From: PLanc-01 sp035342095
Lineage (GTDB): Bacteria > Planctomycetota > Phycisphaerae > Sedimentisphaerales > Anaerobacaceae
Assembly: GCA_035342095.1 (NCBI GenBank)
Contig: DAOQWL010000024.1
Coordinates: 3,401-67,400, forward strand
Length of the DNA stretch: 64,000 nucleotides
Direction of reading: 5' to 3'
Within the stretch, counting starts at the first letter, position 1. Every line of letters begins with the position of its first letter. Positions 1 to 8,677 of this stretch are shown in pieces. The translations under genes and the position numbers were made by a program. The notes beneath the pieces are model-generated. The model ran no database searches. It was not told the origin of the DNA and worked only from the letters and a program-made list of their open reading frames with translations.

Positions 1-38
1 CCGTCGTGAACGCGATGTTCTTCGATGCGCAGGCGTAG
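1..38 (+). CDS. C-terminal end of an unidentified gene (partial)
   Basis: The first 38 bases read in one frame as the tail VVNAMFFDAQA followed by a TAG stop at 36-38. The start lies outside the window. The tail is too short to assign to a family, and a chance open frame cannot be excluded. Confidence 0.25.
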   Translation, partial: VVNAMFFDAQA

Positions 39-130
39 CGTGACTCGCCATTTCTCTCCCGTGCGGCGTGAGAAAAAATCTGATTCTCCGTTACTCGTTT
101 GACCTGCGGAGTTTGCGGCACAATCGTCCC

Positions 131-153
131 ATAAGGGCCGTCATGGCCCTTAT
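131..153. terminator. Perfect 9-bp hairpin
   Basis: ATAAGGGCC at 131-139 and GGCCCTTAT at 145-153 are exact inverted repeats around a 5-base loop. No long T-run follows. It may end transcription from the gene leaving the window, or act as an operator just upstream of the promoter at 171-199. Confidence 0.5.
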
Positions 154-170
154 CAGTGCTGATATTGCAC

Positions 171-199
171 TTGAATTGGGCCGCCGGATCGGGTATAAT
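171..199 (+). promoter_or_regulatory. sigma70-type promoter for the DUF2617 gene
   Basis: TTGAAT (171-176) and a consensus TATAAT (194-199) are separated by 17 bp. The expected transcription start is near 206, about 35 bases before the start codon at 240. Confidence 0.7.
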
Positions 200-239
200 A
201 AGCCCAACGATCGAGCTGAATGTTTCGGGGTTTACCGTT

Positions 240-785
240 ATGGAATCGCCGCAAATCAACGTTGCCATCGACCAACTGACCTTCAGCCTGTTCCAGAGGC
301 CGCTGCATCCGGAACTCTTCCAGATCTACGCCAGCCGACAGATCAAGACCGAGAAGTACGAGGCGCTGATTTGGGTCACCGGCTGCACCCACGTGGCGAG
401 CGTTTTTGCAGGCGATGTGTGTCTGAGCGAGGTCGTGAGCACGCCGGGGCAGTTGCTTCCGCACCGGGGATTGGTCGAGCGATTCCAGTTCCGCGGGCCG
501 CGGACGCACAAGTGCACGCTCAGCCGCGGCGTCAGCTACATGACCGACTTCCAGATCGAGAAGATGAGCCAGAACCTCTATCGCCAGAGCCACACGGACC
601 TGGAGCGTTTCGCCCGCAATCGCGGGGTGTTCGTGAAGTTCCCCGATCTGGAGGTGGACAGCCTGCAGCCCTTCTGCTACGTGGATTTCGAGGCGCGGCG
701 CAGCGAGTTGCACATCCACACGTTCGCTGCCTACCCCGACCAGGTCACGATGGTCAAGACCCAGTCGCTCTTCGACTTCCAATGA
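240..785 (+). CDS. DUF2617 family protein
   Basis: 181-aa soluble protein of unknown function. Two features match my memory of DUF2617 proteins: the early RPLHPELFQIYASRQI segment (about residues 17-32) and the C-terminal VKTQSLFDF tail. The open frame extends upstream to 156, but the ATG at 240 fits the family N-terminus and lies 35-40 bases below a near-consensus promoter. No signal peptide or membrane segment is visible. It ends one base from the end of the opposing membrane-protein gene, so the two are convergent and tightly packed. No biochemical role is known to me. Confidence 0.8.
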   Translation: MESPQINVAIDQLTFSLFQRPLHPELFQIYASRQIKTEKYEALIWVTGCTHVASVFAGDVCLSEVVSTPGQLLPHRGLVERFQFRGPRTHKCTLSRGVSYMTDFQIEKMSQNLYRQSHTDLERFARNRGVFVKFPDLEVDSLQPFCYVDFEARRSELHIHTFAAYPDQVTMVKTQSLFDFQ

Positions 786-786
786 G

Positions 787-1770
787 TCAGCTCGTCTGCA
801 ACTGGACGTTCTGTTTGAGCACCTGAAGCTTCTCTCGAATTTCGCCGCACATTCGGCTGTTCGGGAAGTCCCGCATGATCTGCTGCCCGATGTCCAGGGC
901 ATTGGCCCACTGCTTGTCTGAGACCGCCATCGCGAATTGCACGCCCAGGTTGTGCAGCTTCGTGCGGAAGACGTCCTTGGCCGCCTCCTGCAGGGCCAGT
1001 GCCTCGTTCGGCGTCAGGTACATGTCCAGCTCGCGAAGGATCGCCAGGCTGCGGTCGGTCTCCTGACGCGTGACCGCGTCGTCCCACGCCGCCAGCAGGA
1101 TTCTCTTGCGTTCCTCCTTCCGCTCGACCAGTCGCAGCCGCAGAGACTTCATCTTCTCCGATTGCGGATGGGCGCGAATCAACGACTCGACTTGCAGACT
1201 GGCCTTCACCCACTGGCAGGAATCGAAGAGCCGCTCCACCTCGACGATTCCCTGATCGACTCGCTCCTCCTCGGTCGCGTTGCGGTAGTCGTCCACCTGC
1301 CGTCGTAGCTGCTCGGCCAGGAGGCGGTATTCCGAGTGATTCTCGATCTCATCGACGATCTCGTAGGCGCCGTTGAAGTCGTTCTGCTTGAGACGCTCGA
1401 AGACCGCCTCACGGAGCGACCGCCGATCCTCCTCGCGGAATGCGATGGCCTTGGCGGTGTCGCTGATCCGCGTGCTGTGGTTGATCTGCATCAGCCCGTC
1501 GCGGATGTGGGAGAGCGCCTTGCTGGCCTCCTCGAGCCTGGAGCTGTTCTCGTTGAGCGTGTCCACGATCTTGGAGACTCGCGACAGGGTGGCCAGGAGC
1601 GCTCCCAGGAAGATCAGGGCGCCCATGAGCATCACGGGCTGTCGGATGCTCTCGGCCTTCTCGAAGAGGTTCGTGAAGATCGCCAGAAGAAGGACAACCC
1701 CCACCGCAGCGACAATGGTCGCGATGTGCCACTTGTATCGCCATACCTGGCTGTCTTTCCCGGAGTCCAT
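787..1770 (-). CDS. Two-helix membrane protein with coiled coil and helical repeats
   Basis: 327 aa. Two hydrophobic segments at about residues 14-35 and 45-62 place it in the inner membrane. A charged coiled-coil-like stretch follows (about 65-95), then a long helical region with TPR-like periodicity to the C-terminus, probably cytoplasmic. I do not recognise the family. It could be a scaffold or signalling adaptor, but nothing catalytic is seen. The start at 1770 follows a purine-rich AGGAGATGG stretch and lies about 40 bases below a good promoter on this strand (1815-1843). Confidence 0.75.
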   Translation of the reverse strand: MDSGKDSQVWRYKWHIATIVAAVGVVLLLAIFTNLFEKAESIRQPVMLMGALIFLGALLATLSRVSKIVDTLNENSSRLEEASKALSHIRDGLMQINHSTRISDTAKAIAFREEDRRSLREAVFERLKQNDFNGAYEIVDEIENHSEYRLLAEQLRRQVDDYRNATEEERVDQGIVEVERLFDSCQWVKASLQVESLIRAHPQSEKMKSLRLRLVERKEERKRILLAAWDDAVTRQETDRSLAILRELDMYLTPNEALALQEAAKDVFRTKLHNLGVQFAMAVSDKQWANALDIGQQIMRDFPNSRMCGEIREKLQVLKQNVQLQTS

Positions 1771-1814
1771 AGGCCATCTCCTAAAGAGCAGGAAACCTTC
1801 TTGCAGCCATCCTT

Positions 1815-1843
1815 ATTGTAAGGATCGGGCGTCGCCGAGTCAA
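1815..1843 (-). promoter_or_regulatory. Promoter for the two-helix membrane protein gene
   Basis: On the minus strand TTGACT (1843-1838) and TACAAT (1820-1815) are 17 bp apart, and transcription would start around 1808. Confidence 0.7.
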
Positions 1844-1953
1844 CCTTGGTGCCGGGCCGGCCCAGCGAACCCCATGCGACGCGACCCCGAGTCGCAGAAC
1901 TGCGTCGCACACATCGTTCTTGCTCATGGGGAAAGACGTTTGAGAGGGTGGAT

Positions 1954-2286
1954 TTATTCCGCCGCGGGGGCGACGCAGTAGATGTAGGCCAATGGCTCGG
2001 ACCCGGTGTTCCTGACGTCGTGGAGCGTCTCGGGCGGGATGTAGGCCACTTTCCCTGCGCCAACCGTTAGGCGGTCGTGGTCGCCGATGAGCAATTCGCC
2101 CTGGCCGGCCAGGAAGACGAGCAGTTCCTCGTGGTTCTTGGTGCTGTGCTGGCCGCAGGCCTTTCCGGGCTCCAGGTAGACCCGGCCGGAACGCATGCCG
2201 TGCGTCTGCGGCTTGCCCTCCAGAATCCGCTGATACTCCGCTTGCTGGTTCAATTCGAGTGTGAATGCTCCGTGTGCCGATGCCAT
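1954..2286 (-). CDS. Small cupin-domain protein
   Basis: 110 aa forming a single cupin barrel. Cupin motif 1 is seen around residues 43-64 (HSTKNHEELLVFLAGQG). Motif 2 is around 80-95 (YIPPETLHDVRNTG). The His residues in both motifs, with the Glu of motif 1, are the usual metal ligands. Single-domain cupins of this size bind small molecules or metals or act as isomerases and dioxygenases. The substrate cannot be read from the sequence. A strong GAGGAG ribosome site precedes the ATG, and a 17-bp-spaced promoter lies at 2329-2357. Confidence 0.82.
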   Translation of the reverse strand: MASAHGAFTLELNQQAEYQRILEGKPQTHGMRSGRVYLEPGKACGQHSTKNHEELLVFLAGQGELLIGDHDRLTVGAGKVAYIPPETLHDVRNTGSEPLAYIYCVAPAAE

Positions 2287-2328
2287 CGATACTCCTCAAA
2301 TGCCCGTTGACGTTGCGTACTGTCGTCG

Positions 2329-2357
2329 TTCATAGGGGTTCAGGGTTCCCCTGTCAA
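2329..2357 (-). promoter_or_regulatory. Promoter for the cupin gene
   Basis: Minus-strand TTGACA (2357-2352) and TATGAA (2334-2329) with a 17-bp spacer, 43 bases upstream of the cupin start. Confidence 0.7.
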
Positions 2358-2402
2358 CTTCCTGCCCGTTCGAAAAATATTTCACATCGCCAGTTATTTC
2401 CC

Positions 2403-2431
2403 TTGGCGCGATCGAGACGATTCACTATTCT
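2403..2431 (+). promoter_or_regulatory. Promoter for the secreted protein / pseudopilin / metal transporter run
   Basis: TTGGCG (2403-2408) and TATTCT (2426-2431) with a 17-bp spacer. The leader to the start at 2504 is about 65 bases and carries an AGGAGGTAGGAG ribosome site. Confidence 0.5.
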
Positions 2432-2503
2432 AAAGCGAGTAACACGGATTTGAAAAGCGTATGCGCAACATTTTTTGAGGCTTGAGGGCCAGGAGGTAGG
2501 AGA

Positions 2504-3439
2504 ATGAGAAGGGGTATCATGTTGGGAACGATCCTCACGTTGGTGTTTGTCGGTGTCCTGCAGGCTGCCGATCCGACCGTGGCGCAGGTCACGCATCGGG
2601 AGTTCCAGGCGGTCAACAGTTTGGGCGAGCAGACATACACAGCCACGCAGAACGTCATCCTGGAGGGCGTTGTGCTCCACAATCCCGCCGACATGCTGGA
2701 CCCGACGCCGGACGACAGTGTCATGACGATGTACAACCTGGTTGCCCAGTGGCAGTTCTTCTTCCAGGGCGAAGGGGAGGACCATGCCGGCACCGCGGTC
2801 TTCATGGGCCAGCTCTACGACAATCTGCCCTGGGTTACGACGGGCGGCTACTCGAACGAAGAGTGGATTGCCGAGATGACGCGCCTGAACGCCGCTCAGT
2901 TCGCGCCCGGCGACCGCATCCGCGTCACAGGCTATTTCCTGTCGTACAAGGGCAAGTGCAATGTGAACGAGCAGCACAACAAGAACCCCGACCACGACTT
3001 CACCATCGAGCTGCTGGAGCGGGGCGTCGGTCTTCCGAAGCCGGAAGTCGTTTCTCTCAGCGAGCTGAAGGATGAGCAGGACCGGTTCGTGTTCGATCCC
3101 AATCGGCTGGTCGGTTGCGAGTACTATCAAGGTTGTCTGATCAAGATCGAGGACGTCAACATCGTGGATGCCGGCGCCTGGGGTCCCGGCGGCACGCTGA
3201 CTGTTACCGACGGGGTCAGGACCTTCCCGGTCAAGCTGGGACGCGGCAACGGGATCTACGCTGGCTCGTTCAATCTGAGTCAGCCGTGCGATGTCATCGG
3301 GATCGTGAATCAGGAGAGCTCTGCTTTGACGGATGGTTATCAGTTGTACGTGGTGAATTACGACGGAAACGGGCAAGTCCTGGCCGCCTACGAGCATCGG
3401 ATGGCCGACCAGACTGCCGATGTGGATCCCAACGAGTAG
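2504..3439 (+). CDS. Secreted protein, OB-fold-like C-terminal half
   Basis: 311 aa with a clear signal peptide (hydrophobic residues 5-18, cleavage expected after LQAAD or just before). The mature part has two beta-rich blocks. The second (about 175-300) has the rhythm GCEYYQGCLIKIEDV then LTVTDGVRTFPVKL, which resembles OB-fold exported proteins of the YdeI/DUF5689 sort. That assignment is an inference. The AGGAGG ribosome site is strong. The stop codon at 3437-3439 directly abuts the GTG start of the pseudopilin gene, so the two are probably co-translated. Confidence 0.75.
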   Translation: MRRGIMLGTILTLVFVGVLQAADPTVAQVTHREFQAVNSLGEQTYTATQNVILEGVVLHNPADMLDPTPDDSVMTMYNLVAQWQFFFQGEGEDHAGTAVFMGQLYDNLPWVTTGGYSNEEWIAEMTRLNAAQFAPGDRIRVTGYFLSYKGKCNVNEQHNKNPDHDFTIELLERGVGLPKPEVVSLSELKDEQDRFVFDPNRLVGCEYYQGCLIKIEDVNIVDAGAWGPGGTLTVTDGVRTFPVKLGRGNGIYAGSFNLSQPCDVIGIVNQESSALTDGYQLYVVNYDGNGQVLAAYEHRMADQTADVDPNE

Positions 3440-4180
3440 GTGTCGAACGTAGAGAAGACTCGGGCGGCGACGGCGACCGATCCCTCAAGGAGCGGAGGTC
3501 GCCGTCGCGCTGCCCCTCTGGTTGTTTCGGGAGTCGCCATTGTGGCACGGGCCTTTTCGCTGATCGAGTTGCTGGTGGTCACGGCGATCATCGCGCTGGT
3601 TCTCGGCATTCTGCTGCCAGTGACCGGGCGGGCCCGACTCCAGGCGAAGGTGCTCGCAGTCAACGCGGAGTTGAAGGACATCGGCCTGGCGCTGGAGGCA
3701 TACTCGTTCGATCACGATGGCGCATATCCCCCGACTCGCGTCGACTGCATGTTGGGCGACCATTTCTACCAGCTTCCCCTGGAACTGGCGGATGGCGGGT
3801 ATCTGCCTGCCCCCCTGGCGGGCTCCTTCATGGCGGTCGGAATCGAAGACCGATTCAATCGCGGGTATACCTACAAGTACCGCTCGGTCGGTGCCCTGAT
3901 CTACAACCGAACCACCGTGGTCGAGGAAGGGGCATATCTGTGGGTGCCCGACGGATTTCCCGACAACGAGCAGAGCGAAGGGCGGACCTACTGCAATCTC
4001 AAGGAGTCGCCTGTGAGCTGGGTCTTGTACAGCCAGGGACCCCGGTTCGACCTGGCGGATATGAGGAGCCGGCAGTATCCCGTCCCTCATGGCACATGGT
4101 ACGGCACGCAGACCAAGCAGGGCGTCATCGTGCGGATGAGGCTCAAGAGCGGCCGGCAGCTCGGCTCGTTCGGGGAGTGA
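3440..4180 (+). CDS. Type II secretion-type pseudopilin with Ala at -1
   Basis: 246 aa, GTG start directly after the previous stop. A 38-residue leader ends in VARA, followed by FSLIELLVVTAIIALVLGI, the N-methylation/pseudopilin helix with the conserved Glu at +5. The cleaved bond would be Ala-Phe rather than the usual Gly-Phe. The C-terminal part has the G-type pseudopilin feel of Planctomycetes (AYPPTRVDC and a hydrophobic core). It probably assembles in, or is processed by, a prepilin peptidase system encoded elsewhere. The metal transporter lipoprotein gene begins 7 bases after its stop. Why a pseudopilin precedes a metal ABC system is not evident. Confidence 0.8.
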   Translation: MSNVEKTRAATATDPSRSGGRRRAAPLVVSGVAIVARAFSLIELLVVTAIIALVLGILLPVTGRARLQAKVLAVNAELKDIGLALEAYSFDHDGAYPPTRVDCMLGDHFYQLPLELADGGYLPAPLAGSFMAVGIEDRFNRGYTYKYRSVGALIYNRTTVVEEGAYLWVPDGFPDNEQSEGRTYCNLKESPVSWVLYSQGPRFDLADMRSRQYPVPHGTWYGTQTKQGVIVRMRLKSGRQLGSFGE

Positions 4181-4187
4181 ACGTAGA

Positions 4188-5024
4188 ATGAAGGTGGTGA
4201 CGGGCACTCTGACACTTGCGATGGCGCTCTTGTGCCTTTTCTCGTCGGGCTGCGGCGAGGGCGATGCCCCGGCAGGCGGCTATGCGATTGCCGTCACGAA
4301 CTCGTACCTGGAGTCCGCGGTGCGGGACCTGTGGGGACAGGATGGCGCCATCCTGTGCCTGGCTCCACCCGGCATGTGCCCGGGGCATTTCGACATTTCA
4401 CCCGCCCAGGTGCGACAGTTGAAGAGTTGCTCGCTATTGCTGCGGTTCGACTTCCAGCAGGGGGTCGAGGACCGACTGGCCAGGCTCCGGGAAGGGGGCC
4501 TGGACGTACAGCAGGTTCAGCCGCAGGGCGGGCTCTGCGTGCCCGATACGTACCTCGCGAGCTGCCGGCAGGTCTGCCAAATCCTGTCGCGGTCGTATCC
4601 GGATCGAACAGCGGAGTTCGAGACTCGCCTGGCGGCTGTCGAATCGCGGCTGGCGGCCCTTGCGGCTCAACTGCATGCCTCGGTCGCCCAATCCGGCGTC
4701 GCAGACGCCGCGGTGCTCTGCTCGAACCATCAGGCTGGATTTGCCCGGTGGCTGGGTCTCGATCCGATTGCCACCTTCGTCGGCAGCGACAGCGAGACCG
4801 TCGCGAACATCGACCACTGTCTCAGGCAGACCGCAGGCAGGGAGGTGCGATTCGTCATCGCCAATCGGCAGGAAGGCACGGCTCTGGCGCTGGCCCTGGC
4901 GGACCGGTGTCGGGCCAAGGCCGTCGTGTTCGGCAACTTCCCCGAAGACTGTGGACAGGGCGCCGGTTTCGACCGGCTCTTGCAGGACAATGTCAGGCTC
5001 TTGTGCGAGGCCGCGTCACGATGA
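4188..5024 (+). CDS. ZnuA-like metal-binding lipoprotein (divergent)
   Basis: 278 aa. The N-terminus has a hydrophobic stretch and a lipobox, LFSSGC, giving a lipid-anchored Cys near residue 22. The remainder follows the cluster A-I substrate-binding fold. The CPGHFDISPAQVRQL segment (about residues 64-78) matches the first His-containing loop of ZnuA proteins. SNHQAGFARWLGL matches the second His loop. There is no His-rich flexible loop, and two Cys flank the first His, so metal choice is uncertain (zinc, manganese or iron). It overlaps the ATPase gene by 4 bases (ATGA), and the permease follows. Together these make a metal importer. Confidence 0.85.
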   Translation: MKVVTGTLTLAMALLCLFSSGCGEGDAPAGGYAIAVTNSYLESAVRDLWGQDGAILCLAPPGMCPGHFDISPAQVRQLKSCSLLLRFDFQQGVEDRLARLREGGLDVQQVQPQGGLCVPDTYLASCRQVCQILSRSYPDRTAEFETRLAAVESRLAALAAQLHASVAQSGVADAAVLCSNHQAGFARWLGLDPIATFVGSDSETVANIDHCLRQTAGREVRFVIANRQEGTALALALADRCRAKAVVFGNFPEDCGQGAGFDRLLQDNVRLLCEAASR

Positions 5025-5836
5025 TCGATGGTTTGCTGACCCTCTCGAACATCTGCGTCCGCAGTCCCGGGCGGACCATGCTGCAGATCGACCATCTGCA
5101 CGTTCCCGCCGGCGATTTCGTCGGCATCGTCGGGACCAACGGCGCGGGCAAGACGACTCTCCTGAAGGTCGCGGCCGGCCTGATCCGACCCGACAGCGGC
5201 CAGGTCACGCTCGACGGAACCAGCCTGACGCGCCTGAGTAGCTGGCGCAAGTGCGAACTCCGCAAGCACATCGGATACATCCCCCAGTCGGCGGAGTACA
5301 ACGCGGAACTGCCCTTCACCGTGCGAGAGGTCGTCGCGATGGGACGAACCAGCGTCCGTCCCTTGCTGACCCGTCTGAATGCGGATGACTACGCCATCGT
5401 CGACCGTTGGATCGACGTTCTGGGACTGGCGGGTCGTCGCAATCAGACCTTCCGCAGCCTCTCCGGCGGCGAACAGCAGAAAGTCCTCATCGCACGCGCC
5501 ATGGCGCAGGACCCGCGAATCCTCATGCTGGACGAGCCCTGTGCGAGTCTGGATTTCCACTGGAAGTATGAGATCTCCGAGATCGTCGAGCGCCTCCACC
5601 GCCAGACGCGAATGACGGTGCTCATGGTCTCGCACGATACGGGCGTCTTGCCCTCGACGTGCAGGCGGGTGGTGCTGTTGGCGGAAGGACGCCTGCTCGG
5701 CGATGGCGACGTCGATGCGATTCTGACGCCCGAGAAGCTGTGCCTGGCCTATCACGGCGACCTCGTGGCCACCACCGTGGGCGGCCGGCGACACATCCTG
5801 GCGGCGCCCTCGGGCTGTGGACGGGAGGGCCTCTGA
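5021..5836 (+). CDS. Metal ABC transporter ATP-binding protein (ZnuC/MntB type)
   Basis: 271 aa. Walker A GTNGAGKTT is at 38-46, the signature LSGGEQQK is near 148, Walker B ILMLDEP near 170, and a switch His follows in VSHDTG. The length and order match ATPases of manganese/zinc/iron ABC importers. The start at 5021 overlaps the lipoprotein stop by 4 bases. The frame is open upstream to 4232, but that part is an off-frame shadow of the lipoprotein gene. The permease begins 207 bases later, after a paired-hairpin repeat. Confidence 0.92.
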   Translation: MIDGLLTLSNICVRSPGRTMLQIDHLHVPAGDFVGIVGTNGAGKTTLLKVAAGLIRPDSGQVTLDGTSLTRLSSWRKCELRKHIGYIPQSAEYNAELPFTVREVVAMGRTSVRPLLTRLNADDYAIVDRWIDVLGLAGRRNQTFRSLSGGEQQKVLIARAMAQDPRILMLDEPCASLDFHWKYEISEIVERLHRQTRMTVLMVSHDTGVLPSTCRRVVLLAEGRLLGDGDVDAILTPEKLCLAYHGDLVATTVGGRRHILAAPSGCGREGL

Positions 5837-5874
5837 CAGAGTGCACGGCAATTGCACGTGGGTGTGGATGGGTA

Positions 5875-5969
5875 TGGGTGGCACGGCCAAACTTGTTTGA
5901 CCGTGCGTGCGTGGATGTGTCCCATCGCCTGGGAAGACACGCTCAAGCTTTGCTTGGGCGTGGCACCCA
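5875..5969. repeat. REP-like paired hairpin with closing inverted repeat
   Basis: Outer arms at 5875-5885 and 5959-5969 are inverted with one mismatch. Inside are two hairpins, 5881-5906 (12-bp arms, one mismatch) and 5938-5962 (11-bp arms with one G-T pair). The layout resembles REP/BIME-type dispersed palindromes. It lies between the ATPase and permease genes of one transporter, where it could end or stabilise transcripts. The 206-base gap holds no gene. Confidence 0.6.
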
Positions 5970-6043
5970 ACACAGGCCCTTCCGGCTGAGTATGGATGGA
6001 CCGAAGGCCTTGCGAATGCTCTTCAAATGAACTGGGAAGTGTG

Positions 6044-6844
6044 ATGGACCCGTTCTTCTATCTTATCATCGCGGCCGGTGTGATCGCAGGGGCCAGTTGC
6101 GGCCTGCTCGGCGCCTACATCGTGGGTCTGCGTCTGCCCTTCGTCGGCATCTTCATCTCGCACACCGCCATGGCGGGCACCGTCTTTTCCTATCTCCTGG
6201 GCCTGAATCCCATCGTCGGCGCCGTCGCGGTTTCGGCTCTGGCCGCGATGAGCCTGGCGGCGATCCGACCGGGCAGGACCCGCATCGATCCCAACGTCGC
6301 GATGGCGATTCTGTTCTCCCTTGTGCTCGGCCTGACGTTTCTCGGCATCGGTCTGATGCAGGGGACCCGCACCGAAATCCTCGGCCTGCTCTGGGGCAGC
6401 ATCCTGTTCGTTCGAGGAAGCCATGTGGTGGTCATTGCGGTCGCCGCCGCGATGTTCGTCCTGTTTGCGGCGTTGTTCAACAAGGAGCTGAAAGCGCTGC
6501 TGTTCAGCCGGGGCATTGCCTCCGCCACCGGGGTCCACGAGACCTTCGTCTACGCACTGTTCCTGGCCTTGTGCGGCGTCATCCTGGCGGTCAATCTGCC
6601 GCTGATCGGGGGCCTGATGATCTTCAGTCTCATTACGAATCCGCCCGCTGCGGCCTACCAGATCTGTCGCGGCCACCGGGCCGTTCTCTTTGCCTCCACC
6701 GCCTTCGGCGTCCTCAGCACGGTCGGTGGCTTCCTCGTCTCCTACTACCTCAATTTGCCCACCGGCGCCTGCATCGTCCTGGCCAGCACGCTGCTGTTCG
6801 CCCTGTCCGCCGGCTACAGGGCCTTCAGCGGCCGACGCGACTGA
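6044..6844 (+). CDS. Metal ABC transporter permease (ZnuB/MntC family)
   Basis: 266 aa, with about seven to eight hydrophobic helices. The conserved stretch LPLIGGLMIFSLITNPPAAA (about residues 185-204) is typical of ABC-3 family permeases for zinc, manganese or iron. It completes the importer with the lipoprotein and ATPase upstream. The ATG at 6044 is taken as the start; a GTG lies just before it at 6041, and further upstream the frame runs through the repeat. Confidence 0.9.
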   Translation: MDPFFYLIIAAGVIAGASCGLLGAYIVGLRLPFVGIFISHTAMAGTVFSYLLGLNPIVGAVAVSALAAMSLAAIRPGRTRIDPNVAMAILFSLVLGLTFLGIGLMQGTRTEILGLLWGSILFVRGSHVVVIAVAAAMFVLFAALFNKELKALLFSRGIASATGVHETFVYALFLALCGVILAVNLPLIGGLMIFSLITNPPAAAYQICRGHRAVLFASTAFGVLSTVGGFLVSYYLNLPTGACIVLASTLLFALSAGYRAFSGRRD

Positions 6845-6923
6845 TTCCCAAATCCTCTTGTGATCCGGACGGGGAAAGCGTAGAATCTGCGAGTGACGGT
6901 GTCCTGCATTCGGAGATGAGCCT

Positions 6924-8453
6924 ATGCTGGCGAGATTGCACAGCGTGACCCTTGAGGGGATCGAGGGCGTGATCTGCGAGGTGGAAGTGGACGTCTCGCG
7001 GGGCGGCCTGGAGAAGTCCATCATCGTGGGCCTGCCCGACGCGGCGGTCAAGGAGAGCATCGAGCGCGTCCACAGCGCGATCGTCAACTGCGGATTCCGC
7101 TACCCCAAGACGCAGTCGCTCATCAACCTCGCGCCCGCGGACATCAAGAAGGCGGGTCCGGCGTTCGATCTGCCCATCGCCCTCGGGATGCTCGCGGGCG
7201 AGGGCGTCGTAGCGGGGGCCTCGCTCAAGGAGTACGTGATTGTCGGGGAGCTGGCTCTCGACGGCCGGGTCCGCCCGGTCAACGGCGTGCTCAGCATGGC
7301 CATGACCGCGGCGGCCAACGGTTTCTCGCGGATGATCGTGCCCCTGGAGAACGCCCGCGAGGCGGCGGTCGTCCAGGACATCGAGGTCTACGGCGTCGGC
7401 TCGCTGTCCCAGGCGGTGGGGTTCCTCTCGGGCCAGCTCCTGCTCGAAACGACGGTAACGAGCGTGGACGATCTGTTCGCGGTCGCTTCGCACTACGACG
7501 TCGATTTCGGCGATGTGAAGGGCCAGGAGAGCGTCAAGCGGGCTCTGACCATCGCGGCGGCGGGGGCCCACAACATTATGATGATCGGGCCGCCGGGGGC
7601 GGGAAAGACCATGCTCGCCCAGCGACTGGCGACGATCCTGCCGGCCCTGAGTCTGGAGGAGTCGCTCGAAACCACGCGGATCTACTCCGCGGTCGGCCTG
7701 CTCAAGAAGGACCAGGCGCTGCTGGCGACGCGACCGGTGCGAGCGCCGCATCATTCCGCCAGCGGCCCGGCCCTCATCGGCGGCGGGTCCGCTCCGCGTC
7801 CCGGCGAACTGTCCCTCGCCCACTACGGCATCCTCTTTTTGGACGAGTTCGTCGAGTTCCCGCGTCATGTGCTCGAAATGATCCGCCAGCCGCTGGAGGA
7901 CGGCTTCGTGATCGTCTCGCGGGCCAAAAAGACGATCCAGTTCCCGGCGCAGTTCATGCTGGTGGCCGCGATGAACCCCTGTCCGTGCGGGTACTTCGGG
8001 AGCAATCTGAGGACGTGCAAGTGTTCGCCGGGCCAGATCGCGCGGTACCTGGCCAAGGTCTCCGGCCCGCTGGTGGACCGGATCGACATCCACATCGACG
8101 TGCCGGCGGTGGCGTTCGGCAAGCTGCGGTCCCAGGCCCGGCAGATCGACTCGCAGACGCTCCGAGCGTCGGTCCTGGCGGCCCGGGAGCGGCAGACCCG
8201 CCGGTTCGGCGACGGCAAGGTCATGACCAACGCCCACATGAGCCATCGGCAGTTGGAGCGGTTCTGCAAGATCGACGCCGCCGGGGAGATGGTGCTCAAG
8301 GAGGCGATGATGGAGCTGGGACTGAGCGCCCGGGCCCATGACAAGATCTGCAAGGTGGCTCGCACCATCGCGGACCTTGAAGACAGCGAGAATCTCCGCG
8401 CCGAGCACGTGGCCGAGGCGATCGGCTATCGCAAGCTCGACAGGAAGCTGTGA
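6924..8453 (+). CDS. YifB/ComM family Mg-chelatase-like AAA ATPase
   Basis: 509 aa, full length for the family. The N-terminal ComM/ChlI-type domain (about 1-170) starts MLARLHSVTLEGIEG and carries GLPDAAVKES. The AAA core has Walker A GPPGAGKT near residue 220 and Walker B LFLDEF near 300. The Mg_chelatase_C part includes CPCGYFGS and a Cys-rich CKCSPGQI segment. ComM of naturally competent bacteria is a branch-migration helicase acting in recombination of incoming DNA; in other bacteria the role is less clear. It appears monocistronic or loosely linked to the STAS gene. Confidence 0.93.
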   Translation: MLARLHSVTLEGIEGVICEVEVDVSRGGLEKSIIVGLPDAAVKESIERVHSAIVNCGFRYPKTQSLINLAPADIKKAGPAFDLPIALGMLAGEGVVAGASLKEYVIVGELALDGRVRPVNGVLSMAMTAAANGFSRMIVPLENAREAAVVQDIEVYGVGSLSQAVGFLSGQLLLETTVTSVDDLFAVASHYDVDFGDVKGQESVKRALTIAAAGAHNIMMIGPPGAGKTMLAQRLATILPALSLEESLETTRIYSAVGLLKKDQALLATRPVRAPHHSASGPALIGGGSAPRPGELSLAHYGILFLDEFVEFPRHVLEMIRQPLEDGFVIVSRAKKTIQFPAQFMLVAAMNPCPCGYFGSNLRTCKCSPGQIARYLAKVSGPLVDRIDIHIDVPAVAFGKLRSQARQIDSQTLRASVLAARERQTRRFGDGKVMTNAHMSHRQLERFCKIDAAGEMVLKEAMMELGLSARAHDKICKVARTIADLEDSENLRAEHVAEAIGYRKLDRKL

Positions 8454-8677
8454 CAGGCTGGGGCAGCCGATCGTCCCGGCTGGGACGCCCTCGGGGCGGA
8501 CCTGGCCAAACCCTTGGAAATCCAGGCTTTGTTGCGGGATCCAGTACGAGGACCGGGGTTGTTATCTGCCCCTCCGTGTCGCGGAAGAAAGTTGCCCCTT
8601 TTTCCTTAATGCCCCGCATGGACCTGCCGATATTACGCCTGACACGTGAGCACAACACGAAACCAGAGGAGATTGAA

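Noticed and set aside
6825..8408. A 527-codon minus-strand frame opposite yifB
   Set aside because: Shadow of a strongly conserved AAA ATPase gene; the product is low-complexity.
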